This document shows, piece after piece, positions 8,790-18,541 of a stretch of DNA of 64,000 nucleotides (positions are counted from its first letter, which is position 1; the number at the start of each line of letters is the position of its first letter). The translations under genes and the position numbers were made by a program. Origin of the DNA: Niastella sp. OAS944 (GTDB taxonomy: Bacteria; Bacteroidota; Bacteroidia; Chitinophagales; Chitinophagaceae). The notes under the pieces are model-generated. The model was not told the DNA's origin and searched no databases. It worked only from the letters and a program-made list of their open reading frames with translations. The stretch covers positions 1,054,001 to 1,118,000 of the forward strand of contig JANUBW010000001.1 of assembly GCA_024809215.1 (NCBI GenBank), written 5' to 3'.

Positions 8790-11635
8790 GAAGATAATCT
8801 TCTTCCACCACGTTCCCTGTTTTCACGACCAGGGAACATTCCTTTTCCAAAACTTCTGAAGTTATACATAAAGCTAACCAGGAAGAATCGCTGCAACACG
8901 CGGGTGTATGAATCTTCAATATACGACTCGCTTGCTGTACGTACTATGCTTCTGTTCTGATTCAGGAGGTCAACACCAGTAATACGTAACTCACCATTTT
9001 GCTTTTTGAACAGCAGGCACGAAACATACGCATTCCACAAAGGAATGTTCTGGTTAAAACCATCTGCCCTACCTGTATTGATATAATAATCAAAGTCGTT
9101 ATTGATCATTATCTTTTTGAACAGCGTATACGTTATATCAATTGAATAGTGCTGATCAAAGTATTTATAGTTCTGCATTTTATTCAAAGTATACCTGGCA
9201 TCGTTATAATTAAAATTGGCAATAGCCTGCAGATCGAGCTTATCCTGTATGAAGTAATTAAACGAAACCCGCTCGCCAAGTCCGCTGGTATAATTATACC
9301 AAACAGTATCGAACCGCTGGCTTACATCCCGATTATACCTTGCAGTGGTTGTAAGGTTCAGGTTTACAGGGCTGCGGCGGCCGGTGGTAACTTTCTTAAG
9401 CGGTATACCAACAGTACCCGACATATTATACGTTTGCGCACCATTCAGGTTTACCGGTTTGGTTAATAACACATCCTTTTCGGTCTCATATATACCGGTG
9501 CTGTTAACGATCTTATTACTTATTAAACTGGCGCCTGCACTTATATTAATATACAGGAAGTTGGTAAGATTGAACGTACTGTAAGTAAGGTTTATATTAT
9601 GTGTAAACTCCTGTTTCAGATCGGGATTACCGGTACGATAGTTTAACCGGTTACTTACATCAAGCACATCCTGCAACTGCGCAATACCCGGAGCACGGGT
9701 GCTTCCCCGATAATTAAGACGGATGTTCTTGCGCGGCTTCGGGTTGAAATTAAAAGAAGCGTTGGGAAAGAAGTTGGTATACGTTTGCCGCATAGTGCTG
9801 TCTTTACCAGAAGTAGCGCGGTTGCTCAAATTCTCCAGTGCAGCAAAGTTAACAGCGCCGCCAAACTGGTAATCATACTTCTGATGTTTTACCCTGAAGT
9901 TGGTACCTAGCCTGCTGGCGGTAAACAAATTTTCAAAATATTGGGTTTGCGCTTTATTTACGCTGTCATAACTATCTGTTACCGCATTATAATCGTATGT
10001 ATCTCTATCGCTGTTGCTTTTATTGATAGTATAGGCATAGTTCATTTCCCACACCATGCTCGAATCGAGCATTTCTGTAACCGATGTACTTATAGTATTG
10101 TTGAATGAACGGGTAAGCTGATCGTTACGTTGATCACGATTATCGAAACGATATTCTTTACCAGTGGAATCAAAAAAATGAAAAGGCGAGTAATTTACGC
10201 CATGCCCATTGCTGTTATTCAATGCGGTGGTCCAACCCAGCGTGAACGTACGACCCGGCTTACGAAAACGGTGGCGGAAAAGGAAGTCGTTATTAAGGCT
10301 TTGTCCGTCGCGGTTGCTCAATGAATGACTTGATCCCTCTCTTGCTTTATAATCGAGCCAGGGATTGGTGGCCCGGGTAACAGAAGTATTATCATTGGCC
10401 GACCAGCCCTGTTGCAAATTAAGCGAAGGGGTTATCAGCAATGAGTTCATACTGTCTACCAGGTATTCGAGCCTGAAACCAAAACGATGGTTTACGTTGG
10501 TATTGGTTGAATTTGAGGTTGAATTAACGAATGTAGTAGAGTCGCTCTTTATAAAATTCTGGCGATAGGTCTCGCTATAATTACCATTATCAGTCTGATT
10601 CACAAAATAGCTTCCATTGAAATCGAACTTTGGCCCCCATTCATTACGGAAATTAATACCCGCACTCCACGATTTGGTATTACCGCTGGCTGCTGCAGGT
10701 GCACTATTGTTACCGCCGCCACGACGAACACCACCGCCACGATTATTGCCACCGCCACCACCGGCCATACCACCCATGGCACTAATAAGGTCGTTATTGG
10801 TAAATCCTAAACGGTTAATATTATTAGCACCACCAAGTATAGATACCTGGCGTTGGTTATTAAATGCATTTAAAGATGCGCTGGCCTCATAACGTTCACT
10901 GCTACCCAGCGATGCTGCGGTGCGACCGAATACGCCTTTCTTACGATCTTTTTTTAGCCTGATATTGATCGTCTTTTTACGGCTGCCATCATCTATCTTG
11001 GTGAACTTGGCCTGGTCGCTCATATCGTCAAACACCTGCACAGCTTCCACCATATCCGACGAAAGGTTCTTGGTTGCCAGCTTGGGATCATTAAGGAAAA
11101 ACTCTTTTCCATCAACATATATCTTTGTGATCTCTTCACCCTGCGAAGTAATGTTCCCCTCTTTATCTACTTCAACACCCGGTAATTTCTTAAGCAGTTC
11201 TTCAACCGTAGCATTGGGTTTTGTTTTAAATGAACTGGCCCTGAACTCAATGGTATCTTTCTTTATAGAAATAGGCGGCGCCTGTACTACCACACTGCCA
11301 AGCATATTCGTATCGAGCGACAGGAAAATAGTATCGAGGTCAATGGTGAATTGTGTTTCGGTAATATTCAGGTCTTTCTTAAAAGCGCTGTAACCTGTGA
11401 ACGTAACACCTAACACATAATTACCCTTTTTCAAATTTTTTATTTCGAACAAACCGGTTTTACCAACAACAGCAAAACCCATTGCAGCAGAGTCAACGGG
11501 GTTCATAATAGTAACAGTGGCATCGGGTAAGGGAAGCCGGTTCATGGCATCCACTACCCTGCCGCTGACCTTATTTTGAGCGGTAACAAATTGAGCAGTA
11601 AGAATAAACAGAATAAATAGGGTAACAATCCGCAT
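8786..11635 (-). CDS. Outer-membrane beta-barrel protein with carboxypeptidase-regulatory-like N-domain (TonB-receptor-like)
   Basis: From the ATG at 11635 the product has 949 residues and begins with a good signal peptide (MRIVTLFILFILTAQFVTAQ); in-frame ATGs at 11695 and 11719 would bury that signal. Residues about 22-105 form a carboxypeptidase-D-regulatory-like beta-sandwich (V-S-G-R-V-V-D-A), about 120-220 a plug-like segment (V-E-E-L-L-K-K-L-P-G-V-E-V-D), and the rest a long beta-barrel. It fits the OMP_b-brl_3 type of TonB-dependent-receptor-like proteins and differs from the SusC proteins here in lacking the DVVVIGYG box and a SusD partner. A Gly/Arg/Asn-rich segment occupies roughly residues 285-312. 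Substrate is unknown. It converges on the T9SS protein gene with a 4-bp overlap. Confidence 0.85.
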   Translation of the reverse strand: MRIVTLFILFILTAQFVTAQNKVSGRVVDAMNRLPLPDATVTIMNPVDSAAMGFAVVGKTGLFEIKNLKKGNYVLGVTFTGYSAFKKDLNITETQFTIDLDTIFLSLDTNMLGSVVVQAPPISIKKDTIEFRASSFKTKPNATVEELLKKLPGVEVDKEGNITSQGEEITKIYVDGKEFFLNDPKLATKNLSSDMVEAVQVFDDMSDQAKFTKIDDGSRKKTINIRLKKDRKKGVFGRTAASLGSSERYEASASLNAFNNQRQVSILGGANNINRLGFTNNDLISAMGGMAGGGGGNNRGGGVRRGGGNNSAPAAASGNTKSWSAGINFRNEWGPKFDFNGSYFVNQTDNGNYSETYRQNFIKSDSTTFVNSTSNSTNTNVNHRFGFRLEYLVDSMNSLLITPSLNLQQGWSANDNTSVTRATNPWLDYKAREGSSHSLSNRDGQSLNNDFLFRHRFRKPGRTFTLGWTTALNNSNGHGVNYSPFHFFDSTGKEYRFDNRDQRNDQLTRSFNNTISTSVTEMLDSSMVWEMNYAYTINKSNSDRDTYDYNAVTDSYDSVNKAQTQYFENLFTASRLGTNFRVKHQKYDYQFGGAVNFAALENLSNRATSGKDSTMRQTYTNFFPNASFNFNPKPRKNIRLNYRGSTRAPGIAQLQDVLDVSNRLNYRTGNPDLKQEFTHNINLTYSTFNLTNFLYINISAGASLISNKIVNSTGIYETEKDVLLTKPVNLNGAQTYNMSGTVGIPLKKVTTGRRSPVNLNLTTTARYNRDVSQRFDTVWYNYTSGLGERVSFNYFIQDKLDLQAIANFNYNDARYTLNKMQNYKYFDQHYSIDITYTLFKKIMINNDFDYYINTGRADGFNQNIPLWNAYVSCLLFKKQNGELRITGVDLLNQNRSIVRTASESYIEDSYTRVLQRFFLVSFMYNFRSFGKGMFPGRENRERGGRRLSS

Positions 11636-11771
11636 GCAATCTTTTTTATTGTGTTCTGGTTCGCTATTATTTATGACATGATAACTTTTAGTCATAAGTA
11701 ATCGCAGCCGTGCGTTCAAAGACGGCGGAAAATTTTAAAAAGTGGCATGAGATTAAAAAAATATTAGAATG

Positions 11772-14700
11772 CTATCTGGTAAGGGTAATACCCATTAACC
11801 CAATCACCACATCATTGGCGAATGTATAAAGCCTTATGCTCTCAAGCTCTTTACCCGGGTTAAGCGGCATATCGAGTATAGTAGCGGCGCCGCCTTCAAC
11901 GGCTTGGTTTGAATAACCTTTTAATGTTGTATACTCCTGCGGAGTTGTGTATGTTTTACCTGTTTTAAGTTGTACCCGCAGCGGTCTTGGCGCATCTGTC
12001 GTAAAGGCAAGACCATCAATAAAATAATCCTGCTCAATGGGCCACCAGTTCTGTGGGTTCACCAACGCCAGTGTATCAATGGTGCCATCTTTATAATGTA
12101 CATGCAACTCACCATTTATCAATCTCGTTTGCATTGTATTGGTTGAACCTGCTAATAAATAATATGCATGTTTAGCAAAACCTGTCAATGGTATAACAGC
12201 AGAATCGGGATAGTTATCCCATTTTGAGGTGAAGATGATATTTCTGGCGAGTGTATCGGAAGGTGTTGTAAACGGAATATTCTGAGGCAGCAAATATTCA
12301 TTATTTACAGCTGCCTTGCGCAAACCTGCATCATCAATTACCGGCTGCACCAACGGATAGCACCAGTTGCCAATACCCTGCACTGGTAATTGTAAAGTGG
12401 GCGCTGTGGGCCGGGGCGACAAATACGACTGTTTAAATATATTCGTCACCTTGTCGTTAAAGTATTTTGAACAATCTATCTTTTCAAACTTACTATCTGA
12501 AGCAGCAGTTAGCTGCCAGTTCAACAATGTAGTATCAACATACGGCCCTTCGCCCCATTCGATACGAATAAGGTTACTGCCAGGCACCAGGTATTTAGCA
12601 GGGATACTTAAGGTACCGGTGGTTGACTTTGCGGGTAATGGCATTGCCTGAACAAACAATTGCGTATTAACTATGATGCGGGCGGTAACGGTATCACCAT
12701 TGTTTTTTATTTTAAACTTCAGGTTGGGTTCTGCCGCATCGGGTGGTAAAAGAATATCAAGAGGTTTCTTTACTTCAAAACCAAGCGGGAACCACCATAC
12801 CATTTCACCCTGGCGCAATTGAATAAATGCAGTCTTATGTCCCGGCGTACCTTGTATAGTTGCCTGCACCTGGTTACTTGTAAGCATAATGTTTTGCAAC
12901 ACCTGCTGTGGATCGTAAATTGATTGAATAAAACCGGCAGGCGTAGCTGCGGTTATTTGCGTGCCCGTTGCCAATACGCTATCGTATCGCATGGGTTGAA
13001 CCGGTACGCCGGCCCATTTAATAACGATGGTATATTGTTTAGCTTTACCAGTTGGCAGTTCAATCACCGGCTCCCCTACCGATTCATTGATGCTATGCCA
13101 GGCAACGGGTTGTCCGTTCACAGTAATAGATCCTATTGCATCGCGCCATGCGCGTAATTGCAGGCGCAAATTCATGGTGTGCGGGAAAGCCTGTTTTATT
13201 ATATATTGATCGCTGGCAGTAGTACGTTTGAAATCTACTGTAATATCTGGTGTGGTAATAGAAGCTGTATTCCAGGCAGCAGGCCAGCCTGGTTTTATAG
13301 TAAGCGTATCTTTTAATGCATCGGGCAGAATGCCAAATAAACCTTCTGTTAAAGAACGGGCAGCCATTCCAATGGGATCGGCAAAATCGCGATACAACTC
13401 ACCCCGAATGGCATCGTAATAAGAAAGTTGTTCAAACCCGCCAGGGCTTGCCGACAAATACATACTTTCTACCAATGCACTTTTCCATAACCGGTAGGCT
13501 TCTTCTGAACGGTTGCCTTGCCAGTATGCAAGGGAAGTATGCAGATTTTCTGCCAGCACCACATTGTTTAACGACCAGGTGTATGGCTGCCAGTTGGTAG
13601 TACTTAACAGAAAATGACTGGAGTCGCGTAACCCTTTTGCCTGTACCGGAATATGTGGAATGTATTTATCTACATACCGCAGTGCCTGGTAAGCTTTAAA
13701 ACCATCGGGTAATTTTTCATCAATAGCATGATAGATGGTCCATAACCCCGCAGCAGGATGTAGTAACTTCTCACCCAGTGCATCTTTGTATTCTGCATAC
13801 CAACCCAGTTCTGGTATCCATAACTGGTGGTTCACTGCATTGAATATTTTAGTAGCTTCTTCCTGGTATGGCGTAGGATCTTCACCCGCAATAGGCGCCA
13901 GTTGCGCCGCTACCGCATTGGCGCGGTAATTATAGGCCGAAGAATGTGTTACCCCGCCGCCACTGTATTGCAGGGCATCGCTGGCCCAAATGCAACAATA
14001 CGCATCGTACAACCCATCGTTATCGGCATCATAATTTCTTTTTTCCCAGGCTAAATGTCTTTGTATAACAGGCCACTGTTGTTTTATATAAGCCGAATCG
14101 CCGGTGTAGTAGAAATGTGTCAGCAACTGATCTATGAACACCAGGTTCATATCGTAATGGTGTGGCCGCAGATCGCCATTGGGATTACGGCAAATGTAAC
14201 CACTGCTGAACATGGAGGTGCCCATTTTTTCCTGTTGCCTTGCCAGGTGTAAAGCGGTATCAAATACCACCGGCCCGGTAGCAGGTGTTGTTACCTGCGA
14301 TAAAGCATAACTGCTGAAGTGGGTACGCGCTCTGTCGTGCCAGCCTAAAGCATCGGCCACATAAGCGCCGCGCCAGGCGGGTAATCGCATACGCCAGGCC
14401 ACAGCGCCATGCATATACGTTGGCGATTCCCAGATACCATCGGCAGCAACACTTAAAGCGCCACCTAAGTTATTTATCCAGCTATCGGGTGTAACGATCT
14501 TTATACGGGTGGCGAGTTTCTTTCTTGCCGCTTCCGCATCAGTGAAGGTTTGCGCCAGCTTATTGTAGGTAGCTGCAACAGAATCGCCTGGCTGTATTAA
14601 AAAGTATTGAACGCCATTTGCGACATTCAATTTGCCCGCAATGGCCGGGGTTGCAGATGAATCGCTTTGATATAACTGCAGGGGATCATCCTGTTTATTA

Positions 14701-15407
14701 GCATCTGTTAATTTGATAACAGATGCCGGCGGAACGATGCCTGAGAGCTGTTTATTGGTTCCATACAGTAAATGAAAACTGTTTTTACTGATGGAATAGT
14801 TGTTGTCTTTACAATAACCGGGTTGTAGGTAGAAGGATGATTCCGGATCGGCGCCAATATCGCCATCGCGGGAGAACTTTTTACCGGAGGCACCGCCATA
14901 CACCCAGCACAATGCTACTTTTGAAGTAACGTTCACGAACTGCGTTTTAACGATCATGCCTTCGGTATCTGCCAGGGCAAGTACTGTAATTTGCATGGAA
15001 CCCTTTCCCAACAGTGAATCTTTTACTTCATATATCATGGACCCTGCACGGTAAGTGGCCTTGATATAGTTTGCGTTTGTTAACCACTTGCTTTTATTGC
15101 CTGCGATCAAGCCGAACTTAAAATTACCACCCATACCCGGCATGTATAAGGCAAACTCAGGCAGGTCGCCGGCTTCTATTCTAAAACCGGTATTGTTGCC
15201 ATACAATGCGCGGTTAAACCGCATCTTTCCATTGATGGCAACAAAGTCTGACCCTTCGGGTTGATAATGAATAGCACGTTGATTTTCCGAACGCAATGGT
15301 TCTTTGGCAACCTGGTTTTGCCTGTTGCTCATTGCCAATTGCCCATTGATTTGGGCAGGAATGATAATAGAAAGTAAAGCAATTAAGTATAAAGACTTGT
15401 GGTACAT
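11772..15407 (-). CDS. Large exported six-hairpin glycosidase-like protein (DUF4450 type)
   Basis: From the ATG at 15407 it has 1211 residues (an in-frame ATG at 15428 adds seven) with signal peptide MYHKSLYLIALLSIIIPAQ. The N-terminal 250 residues look like a beta-domain. Residues about 330-700 carry alpha-helical glycosidase features: A-V-A-W-R-M-R-L-P-A-W-R-G-A-Y, W-A-S-D-A-L-Q-Y-S-G-G-G near 485, and G-G-F-E-Q-L-S-Y-Y-D followed by T-E-G-L-F-G-I-L-P-D-A near 690. That last arrangement is typical of (alpha/alpha)6 rhamnosidase-like enzymes. The remainder is beta-rich. From memory it matches proteins labelled DUF4450 in Bacteroides pectin loci. It ends the locus that starts with SusC at 27757, so rhamnogalacturonan is the likely target. 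Specificity and catalytic residues are not known. Confidence 0.7.
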   Translation of the reverse strand: MYHKSLYLIALLSIIIPAQINGQLAMSNRQNQVAKEPLRSENQRAIHYQPEGSDFVAINGKMRFNRALYGNNTGFRIEAGDLPEFALYMPGMGGNFKFGLIAGNKSKWLTNANYIKATYRAGSMIYEVKDSLLGKGSMQITVLALADTEGMIVKTQFVNVTSKVALCWVYGGASGKKFSRDGDIGADPESSFYLQPGYCKDNNYSISKNSFHLLYGTNKQLSGIVPPASVIKLTDANKQDDPLQLYQSDSSATPAIAGKLNVANGVQYFLIQPGDSVAATYNKLAQTFTDAEAARKKLATRIKIVTPDSWINNLGGALSVAADGIWESPTYMHGAVAWRMRLPAWRGAYVADALGWHDRARTHFSSYALSQVTTPATGPVVFDTALHLARQQEKMGTSMFSSGYICRNPNGDLRPHHYDMNLVFIDQLLTHFYYTGDSAYIKQQWPVIQRHLAWEKRNYDADNDGLYDAYCCIWASDALQYSGGGVTHSSAYNYRANAVAAQLAPIAGEDPTPYQEEATKIFNAVNHQLWIPELGWYAEYKDALGEKLLHPAAGLWTIYHAIDEKLPDGFKAYQALRYVDKYIPHIPVQAKGLRDSSHFLLSTTNWQPYTWSLNNVVLAENLHTSLAYWQGNRSEEAYRLWKSALVESMYLSASPGGFEQLSYYDAIRGELYRDFADPIGMAARSLTEGLFGILPDALKDTLTIKPGWPAAWNTASITTPDITVDFKRTTASDQYIIKQAFPHTMNLRLQLRAWRDAIGSITVNGQPVAWHSINESVGEPVIELPTGKAKQYTIVIKWAGVPVQPMRYDSVLATGTQITAATPAGFIQSIYDPQQVLQNIMLTSNQVQATIQGTPGHKTAFIQLRQGEMVWWFPLGFEVKKPLDILLPPDAAEPNLKFKIKNNGDTVTARIIVNTQLFVQAMPLPAKSTTGTLSIPAKYLVPGSNLIRIEWGEGPYVDTTLLNWQLTAASDSKFEKIDCSKYFNDKVTNIFKQSYLSPRPTAPTLQLPVQGIGNWCYPLVQPVIDDAGLRKAAVNNEYLLPQNIPFTTPSDTLARNIIFTSKWDNYPDSAVIPLTGFAKHAYYLLAGSTNTMQTRLINGELHVHYKDGTIDTLALVNPQNWWPIEQDYFIDGLAFTTDAPRPLRVQLKTGKTYTTPQEYTTLKGYSNQAVEGGAATILDMPLNPGKELESIRLYTFANDVVIGLMGITLTR

Positions 15408-15489
15408 TGTTGGTCTACATGTATGCATCAGTACATTGTAAAAGACAATACTTGTTGACTATATGCTGCTTACTGATGTTCTGCAAGCG

Positions 15490-15595
15490 TTACAGGTTAC
15501 AAGGTACAGGTTACAGGGCACCGGTTACCTGTTGCCGGGTCCCTGTAACTTGAAACCTGAAACTGGTAACCGGTAACTGGTAACAGCATCTATTA
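15490..15595. repeat. GGTTAC/GGTAAC inverted micro-repeat cluster
   Basis: Multiple copies of GGTTACA-like units (about 15489-15530) face GGTAAC and TGAAAC units (about 15541-15588). GTTACAGGG at 15510-15518 and CCCTGTAAC at 15541-15549 are perfect complements, and CCGG-flanked units lie in the loop, so a large imperfect cruciform can form. It sits between the stop of the 709-residue glycosidase (15628) and the start of the DUF4450-type gene, so it may end or process the upstream transcript. Confidence 0.6.
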
Positions 15596-15627
15596 TTAAC
15601 TAAGTTCAAATTTTATACTAATCACAC

Positions 15628-17757
15628 TTAGAAAATCGGTTTTAACCCTTCCCACTTTACATTCCAGCTTCCATCTTTAGGAAAACCCGGCGTCTGCATT
15701 TTATTATTATCATAACCGGCACACATCATGGCAACGGCGCTTAGCAAACCACCATTACCGGGTAAGTAAATGGTGAGCCTGTCGTCCTGATAGTTGTGAC
15801 CATTTACCAGGTAAGTGTTAGTTTGTACAGGCATAAACAATGCGTCAATGGCTTTATCGGGCATATGTAAGCGGGTGGCGGTCATTGCCATCAAAGGAAA
15901 ATCCCAACCCCAGGTTGTTTCCCACTTCCATACTTTCAAAATAAGATCATAGGTGTTTTTCATTACCGTTGTATCGAGCCGGTTACAGGAAGGCAGCGAG
16001 CTATACGCACCTAATACAGCCGGGTGATCTGTAATGTATCGTTCATTGGTATAACAATCGGGTGTGCTTTCGGTAGCAAGGTATACACCATTGGCTTGTG
16101 GCCAGGGCGAGAGGCCTTTTAAAATAGCATCCCATTTCTTTTCGCGTGGTAATCCTAAACGCACGCGCCATTGCTGTGCTACGGTCAATGCCCATTGCCA
16201 GTAAGCAAGCTCATAGGTTGGGTTGAATGTTTTTACTGCTTCAAAACATTCCTGCGCCGGTATCAATCCTTTACCCAGGTTATATCTTTTACCTACAGAA
16301 TCGTATGTTGGAAAAGAGGCCATGAAATTGGCCGTACCAAAAACGAGGTCTTTATACTTGCTTAGGATCTTTTTGTCGTTTTTGGCGCGATACGCCAATT
16401 CCGCCATATAGATCAAATGCGGTTGCTGCCAAATAAGAAAGGCCCCTACAGATGAGGGAGCTTCTTCCCCATCGTGATCGGTCATCTTTTGCCAACGCAA
16501 TCCATCAAAACCCTGGCGTTTGGCAAGGGCTTTGGCGCCTTTGGCAACGCTGAAATACCAATCAAGGCTTTTCTCCATCAATTCTGTTCTGCCCCATAAT
16601 GCATAATGTACGGCGTGCCACCAATGCATTTCCAAATGCGGTTTACCAAACCAGCTGTTAAAAGTAAGTCCGGTTTCCTGTGGCGGATAAGCCGATGCAC
16701 ATTGTACTTTAGTAAGGTATTGCGATAACACGATCCTTCTTTCCAGTTCTTCAGCACGTTTATTGGTGCTGCCTGAAAGATCTATGGCGCCACCAGTTTT
16801 CCAGAATTTATTCCATTGGGTGCTGCTGTTAATTTTTGTTTCTGCAAAAGAGGGTGCGTTCTTTTGTGAAGTGGGAGTAAAAGAAAAAGAAGCTTCATAG
16901 CTTGTTGTGCCAGCCGATGGCTGAATAATACAATCGTGCTGACGACGCATTTGTACAGAGGAAGCGCTGTTAAAGTTGTACTGTACAAAATAGGTTGTAG
17001 TATCCAGCGTTCTGCGAATACTGCCACCGAATATGGTTGGGTTGTATAGCTCTGACTTATGCTTTGAGCCATCACCTTCAAACGTTCCTACATCTTTGAA
17101 CTCTCCATTCGGATATAGGAAATGCAAGCGAATGGCAATACGTTTTTCACCCAACAAAGTTGAGTTGATCTTTACTGCTATAGCATCGTGCTCCTGATGC
17201 GCATAGGTTATTACAGTTACCGGAACATCTTCTACAGTGAATTTGCTTGTCAACTCACCGGTCCACATATCAAGATGTTGATCTATGTTTTGGATATCTT
17301 CTATAGCAGCAATGCTTCCATCCTTTTTTTTGATCTCGAATCCTATTTGGCCCAGTTGTAAACGATGCGGGTTCTGGCGAAAATAATCTACTGCCTTACG
17401 GCTGTGCTCAGGTTCTTTTACCTGCACACAATAGGTAATTTTCTTTCCTTCCAGTTCATATTCTTTAAGCGTTTCTTCCCGCCTGTAATTGTCTTTATTG
17501 GGAAAGCTGTGCCAGCCCCATTCAGATTGTGTTCCCAAAGGAACGCCTTTTTGATAGAAGGCCGGAAAGCTTTGTAAACCGGTTACATCGGCTGTAAAAG
17601 CAAACTGTCCGTTACCAACTGTCAAAGATGTCAAAGGATCTGCCTTCTGCACATGAACAGTATGCCTGCGCACCAGTTTTTCGCGGTCAATTTGCCCCTG
17701 GGCAATGCCGCTTACAAAAACAATACTTCCTGCTAAAACTAATATCCATTTTTTCAT
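15628..17757 (-). CDS. Exported six-hairpin glycosidase-like protein (GH65-clan-like), specificity unknown
   Basis: From the ATG at 17757 it encodes 709 residues; a TTG two codons upstream is in frame. The signal peptide is MKKWILVLAGSIVFVSGIAQ. Residues about 30-290 look like a beta-sandwich domain and residues about 330-690 like an (alpha/alpha)6 barrel. Landmarks are W-F-G-K-P-H-L-E-M-H-W-W-H-A (about 360-375), H-D-G-E-E-A-P-S-S near 435, G-L-I-P-A-Q-E near 510 and W-E-T-T-W-G-W-D-F-P near 630. Conserved Glu and Asp residues in these segments are the candidate catalytic pair. The architecture resembles GH65 and related families, but no exact family was recognised. Position downstream of GH106 and PL22 suggests a pectin side-chain substrate. 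Confidence 0.65.
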   Translation of the reverse strand: MKKWILVLAGSIVFVSGIAQGQIDREKLVRRHTVHVQKADPLTSLTVGNGQFAFTADVTGLQSFPAFYQKGVPLGTQSEWGWHSFPNKDNYRREETLKEYELEGKKITYCVQVKEPEHSRKAVDYFRQNPHRLQLGQIGFEIKKKDGSIAAIEDIQNIDQHLDMWTGELTSKFTVEDVPVTVITYAHQEHDAIAVKINSTLLGEKRIAIRLHFLYPNGEFKDVGTFEGDGSKHKSELYNPTIFGGSIRRTLDTTTYFVQYNFNSASSVQMRRQHDCIIQPSAGTTSYEASFSFTPTSQKNAPSFAETKINSSTQWNKFWKTGGAIDLSGSTNKRAEELERRIVLSQYLTKVQCASAYPPQETGLTFNSWFGKPHLEMHWWHAVHYALWGRTELMEKSLDWYFSVAKGAKALAKRQGFDGLRWQKMTDHDGEEAPSSVGAFLIWQQPHLIYMAELAYRAKNDKKILSKYKDLVFGTANFMASFPTYDSVGKRYNLGKGLIPAQECFEAVKTFNPTYELAYWQWALTVAQQWRVRLGLPREKKWDAILKGLSPWPQANGVYLATESTPDCYTNERYITDHPAVLGAYSSLPSCNRLDTTVMKNTYDLILKVWKWETTWGWDFPLMAMTATRLHMPDKAIDALFMPVQTNTYLVNGHNYQDDRLTIYLPGNGGLLSAVAMMCAGYDNNKMQTPGFPKDGSWNVKWEGLKPIF

Positions 17758-18048
17758 AGTCAATATATCGTAAAACGTGAAACGGCAAACGTGAGAGGCC
17801 TAAACCCGTGCCTCAAAACCGGCAATCGTGAATCGGCAATCGGCAATGATGTCCGAAACTCCAGGCCTCGCTATCGTAAAACGCGAAACGGCTCCCACCT
17901 CTGGGCCCCAGCAGCGGGAGGGGCTTTCCTTATAGCTCAGTTTTTCGTTGGCCTTTATAAACTTTTAAAATACAAACCTGTCAACTATTAATCAGGCTGC
18001 GGCACAGAGATCCTCTATCAACTCTATCACCTGTATCAACTCGTCAAC
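17758..18048. repeat. 291-bp intergenic region made of dispersed repeats
   Basis: No gene is supported here. The stretch contains GTGAAACGGCAAACGTG-like units (17775-17795) and a 28-bp GGCAATCG-rich block at 17820-17847 that recurs without change at 58647-58674. A second element at 17916-17960 (GGGAGGGGCTTT through CCTTTATAA) has a close copy at 58580-58623. A TATCAACTCTATCACC/GTCAAC block at about 18012-18050 runs into the stop codon of the following gene. It is essentially a concatenation of repeat families found elsewhere in the window. Confidence 0.7.
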
Positions 18049-18483
18049 TTAACTAGCAACCTTAACCGCCTGCCGCGCCAGCAACTTCCACTGTCCTTTC
18101 TGCTTTTGAAATATCAGCATAATATTCAATTTCACATTACCGGGGTTACCATTATCGTTGGTAGTGGCTGATAATGTATGACGCACAATGGCTACATCGC
18201 CCGATACAGATACCGTTTGGTTTGTAAGCTCAATAGTTACAAAGTCTGATTTACCGGTAACTATATTATCAACGAATGTTGCTCTATCCTCTACCCGGCC
18301 ACTGCTATGCCCATAGCTTAATTTGTCGGAAGTGATTTTTTCAAGTGCTCCTTTATCACCATCTATCATGGCTTTTTTAAGATTTTCAACGGCAGCGTTT
18401 ACGGCAGCCTCTTCTTTACTTTGTGCCATGGTTCCGTTTATGATCGCTAAGATCATAACAAGACAGATCAGTTTTTTTATCAT
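18049..18483 (-). CDS. Exported DUF4440/SnoaL-like (NTF2-fold) protein
   Basis: This 144-residue protein has signal peptide MIKKLICLVMILAIINGTMAQ. It is followed by an NTF2-like cone-fold pattern: helices with A-A-V-N-A-A-V-E-N-L-K-K-A-M-I-D-G-D near residues 26-45, K-L-S-Y-G-H-S-S-G-R-V near 53-63, and C-terminal strands ending in G-Q-W-K-L-L-A-R-Q. This matches the DUF4440 type of small periplasmic proteins. The biochemical role is unknown; such domains often bind small ligands. It lies between GH106 and the glycosidase-like gene on the same strand, with repeat DNA overlapping its stop codon. Confidence 0.8.
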   Translation of the reverse strand: MIKKLICLVMILAIINGTMAQSKEEAAVNAAVENLKKAMIDGDKGALEKITSDKLSYGHSSGRVEDRATFVDNIVTGKSDFVTIELTNQTVSVSGDVAIVRHTLSATTNDNGNPGNVKLNIMLIFQKQKGQWKLLARQAVKVAS

Positions 18484-18541
18484 ACTAGAATGTTTAATAG
18501 CTCCAATATACTTAAATAAATGACTTGTGATTTGGGATTTG

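Noticed and set aside
10617-10892. A proline-rich plus-strand frame of 91 codons
   Set aside because: It is the complement of the Gly-rich coding segment of the outer-membrane protein; no independent support.
8786-11635. Assignment as a fifth SusC
   Set aside because: It lacks the SusC box and a SusD partner; barrel and plug fit the broader OMP_b-brl_3 type better.
15628-17757. Naming as GH65 phosphorylase or GH127 arabinofuranosidase
   Set aside because: General fold features agree with the six-hairpin superfamily, but no family-specific motif could be confirmed by eye.
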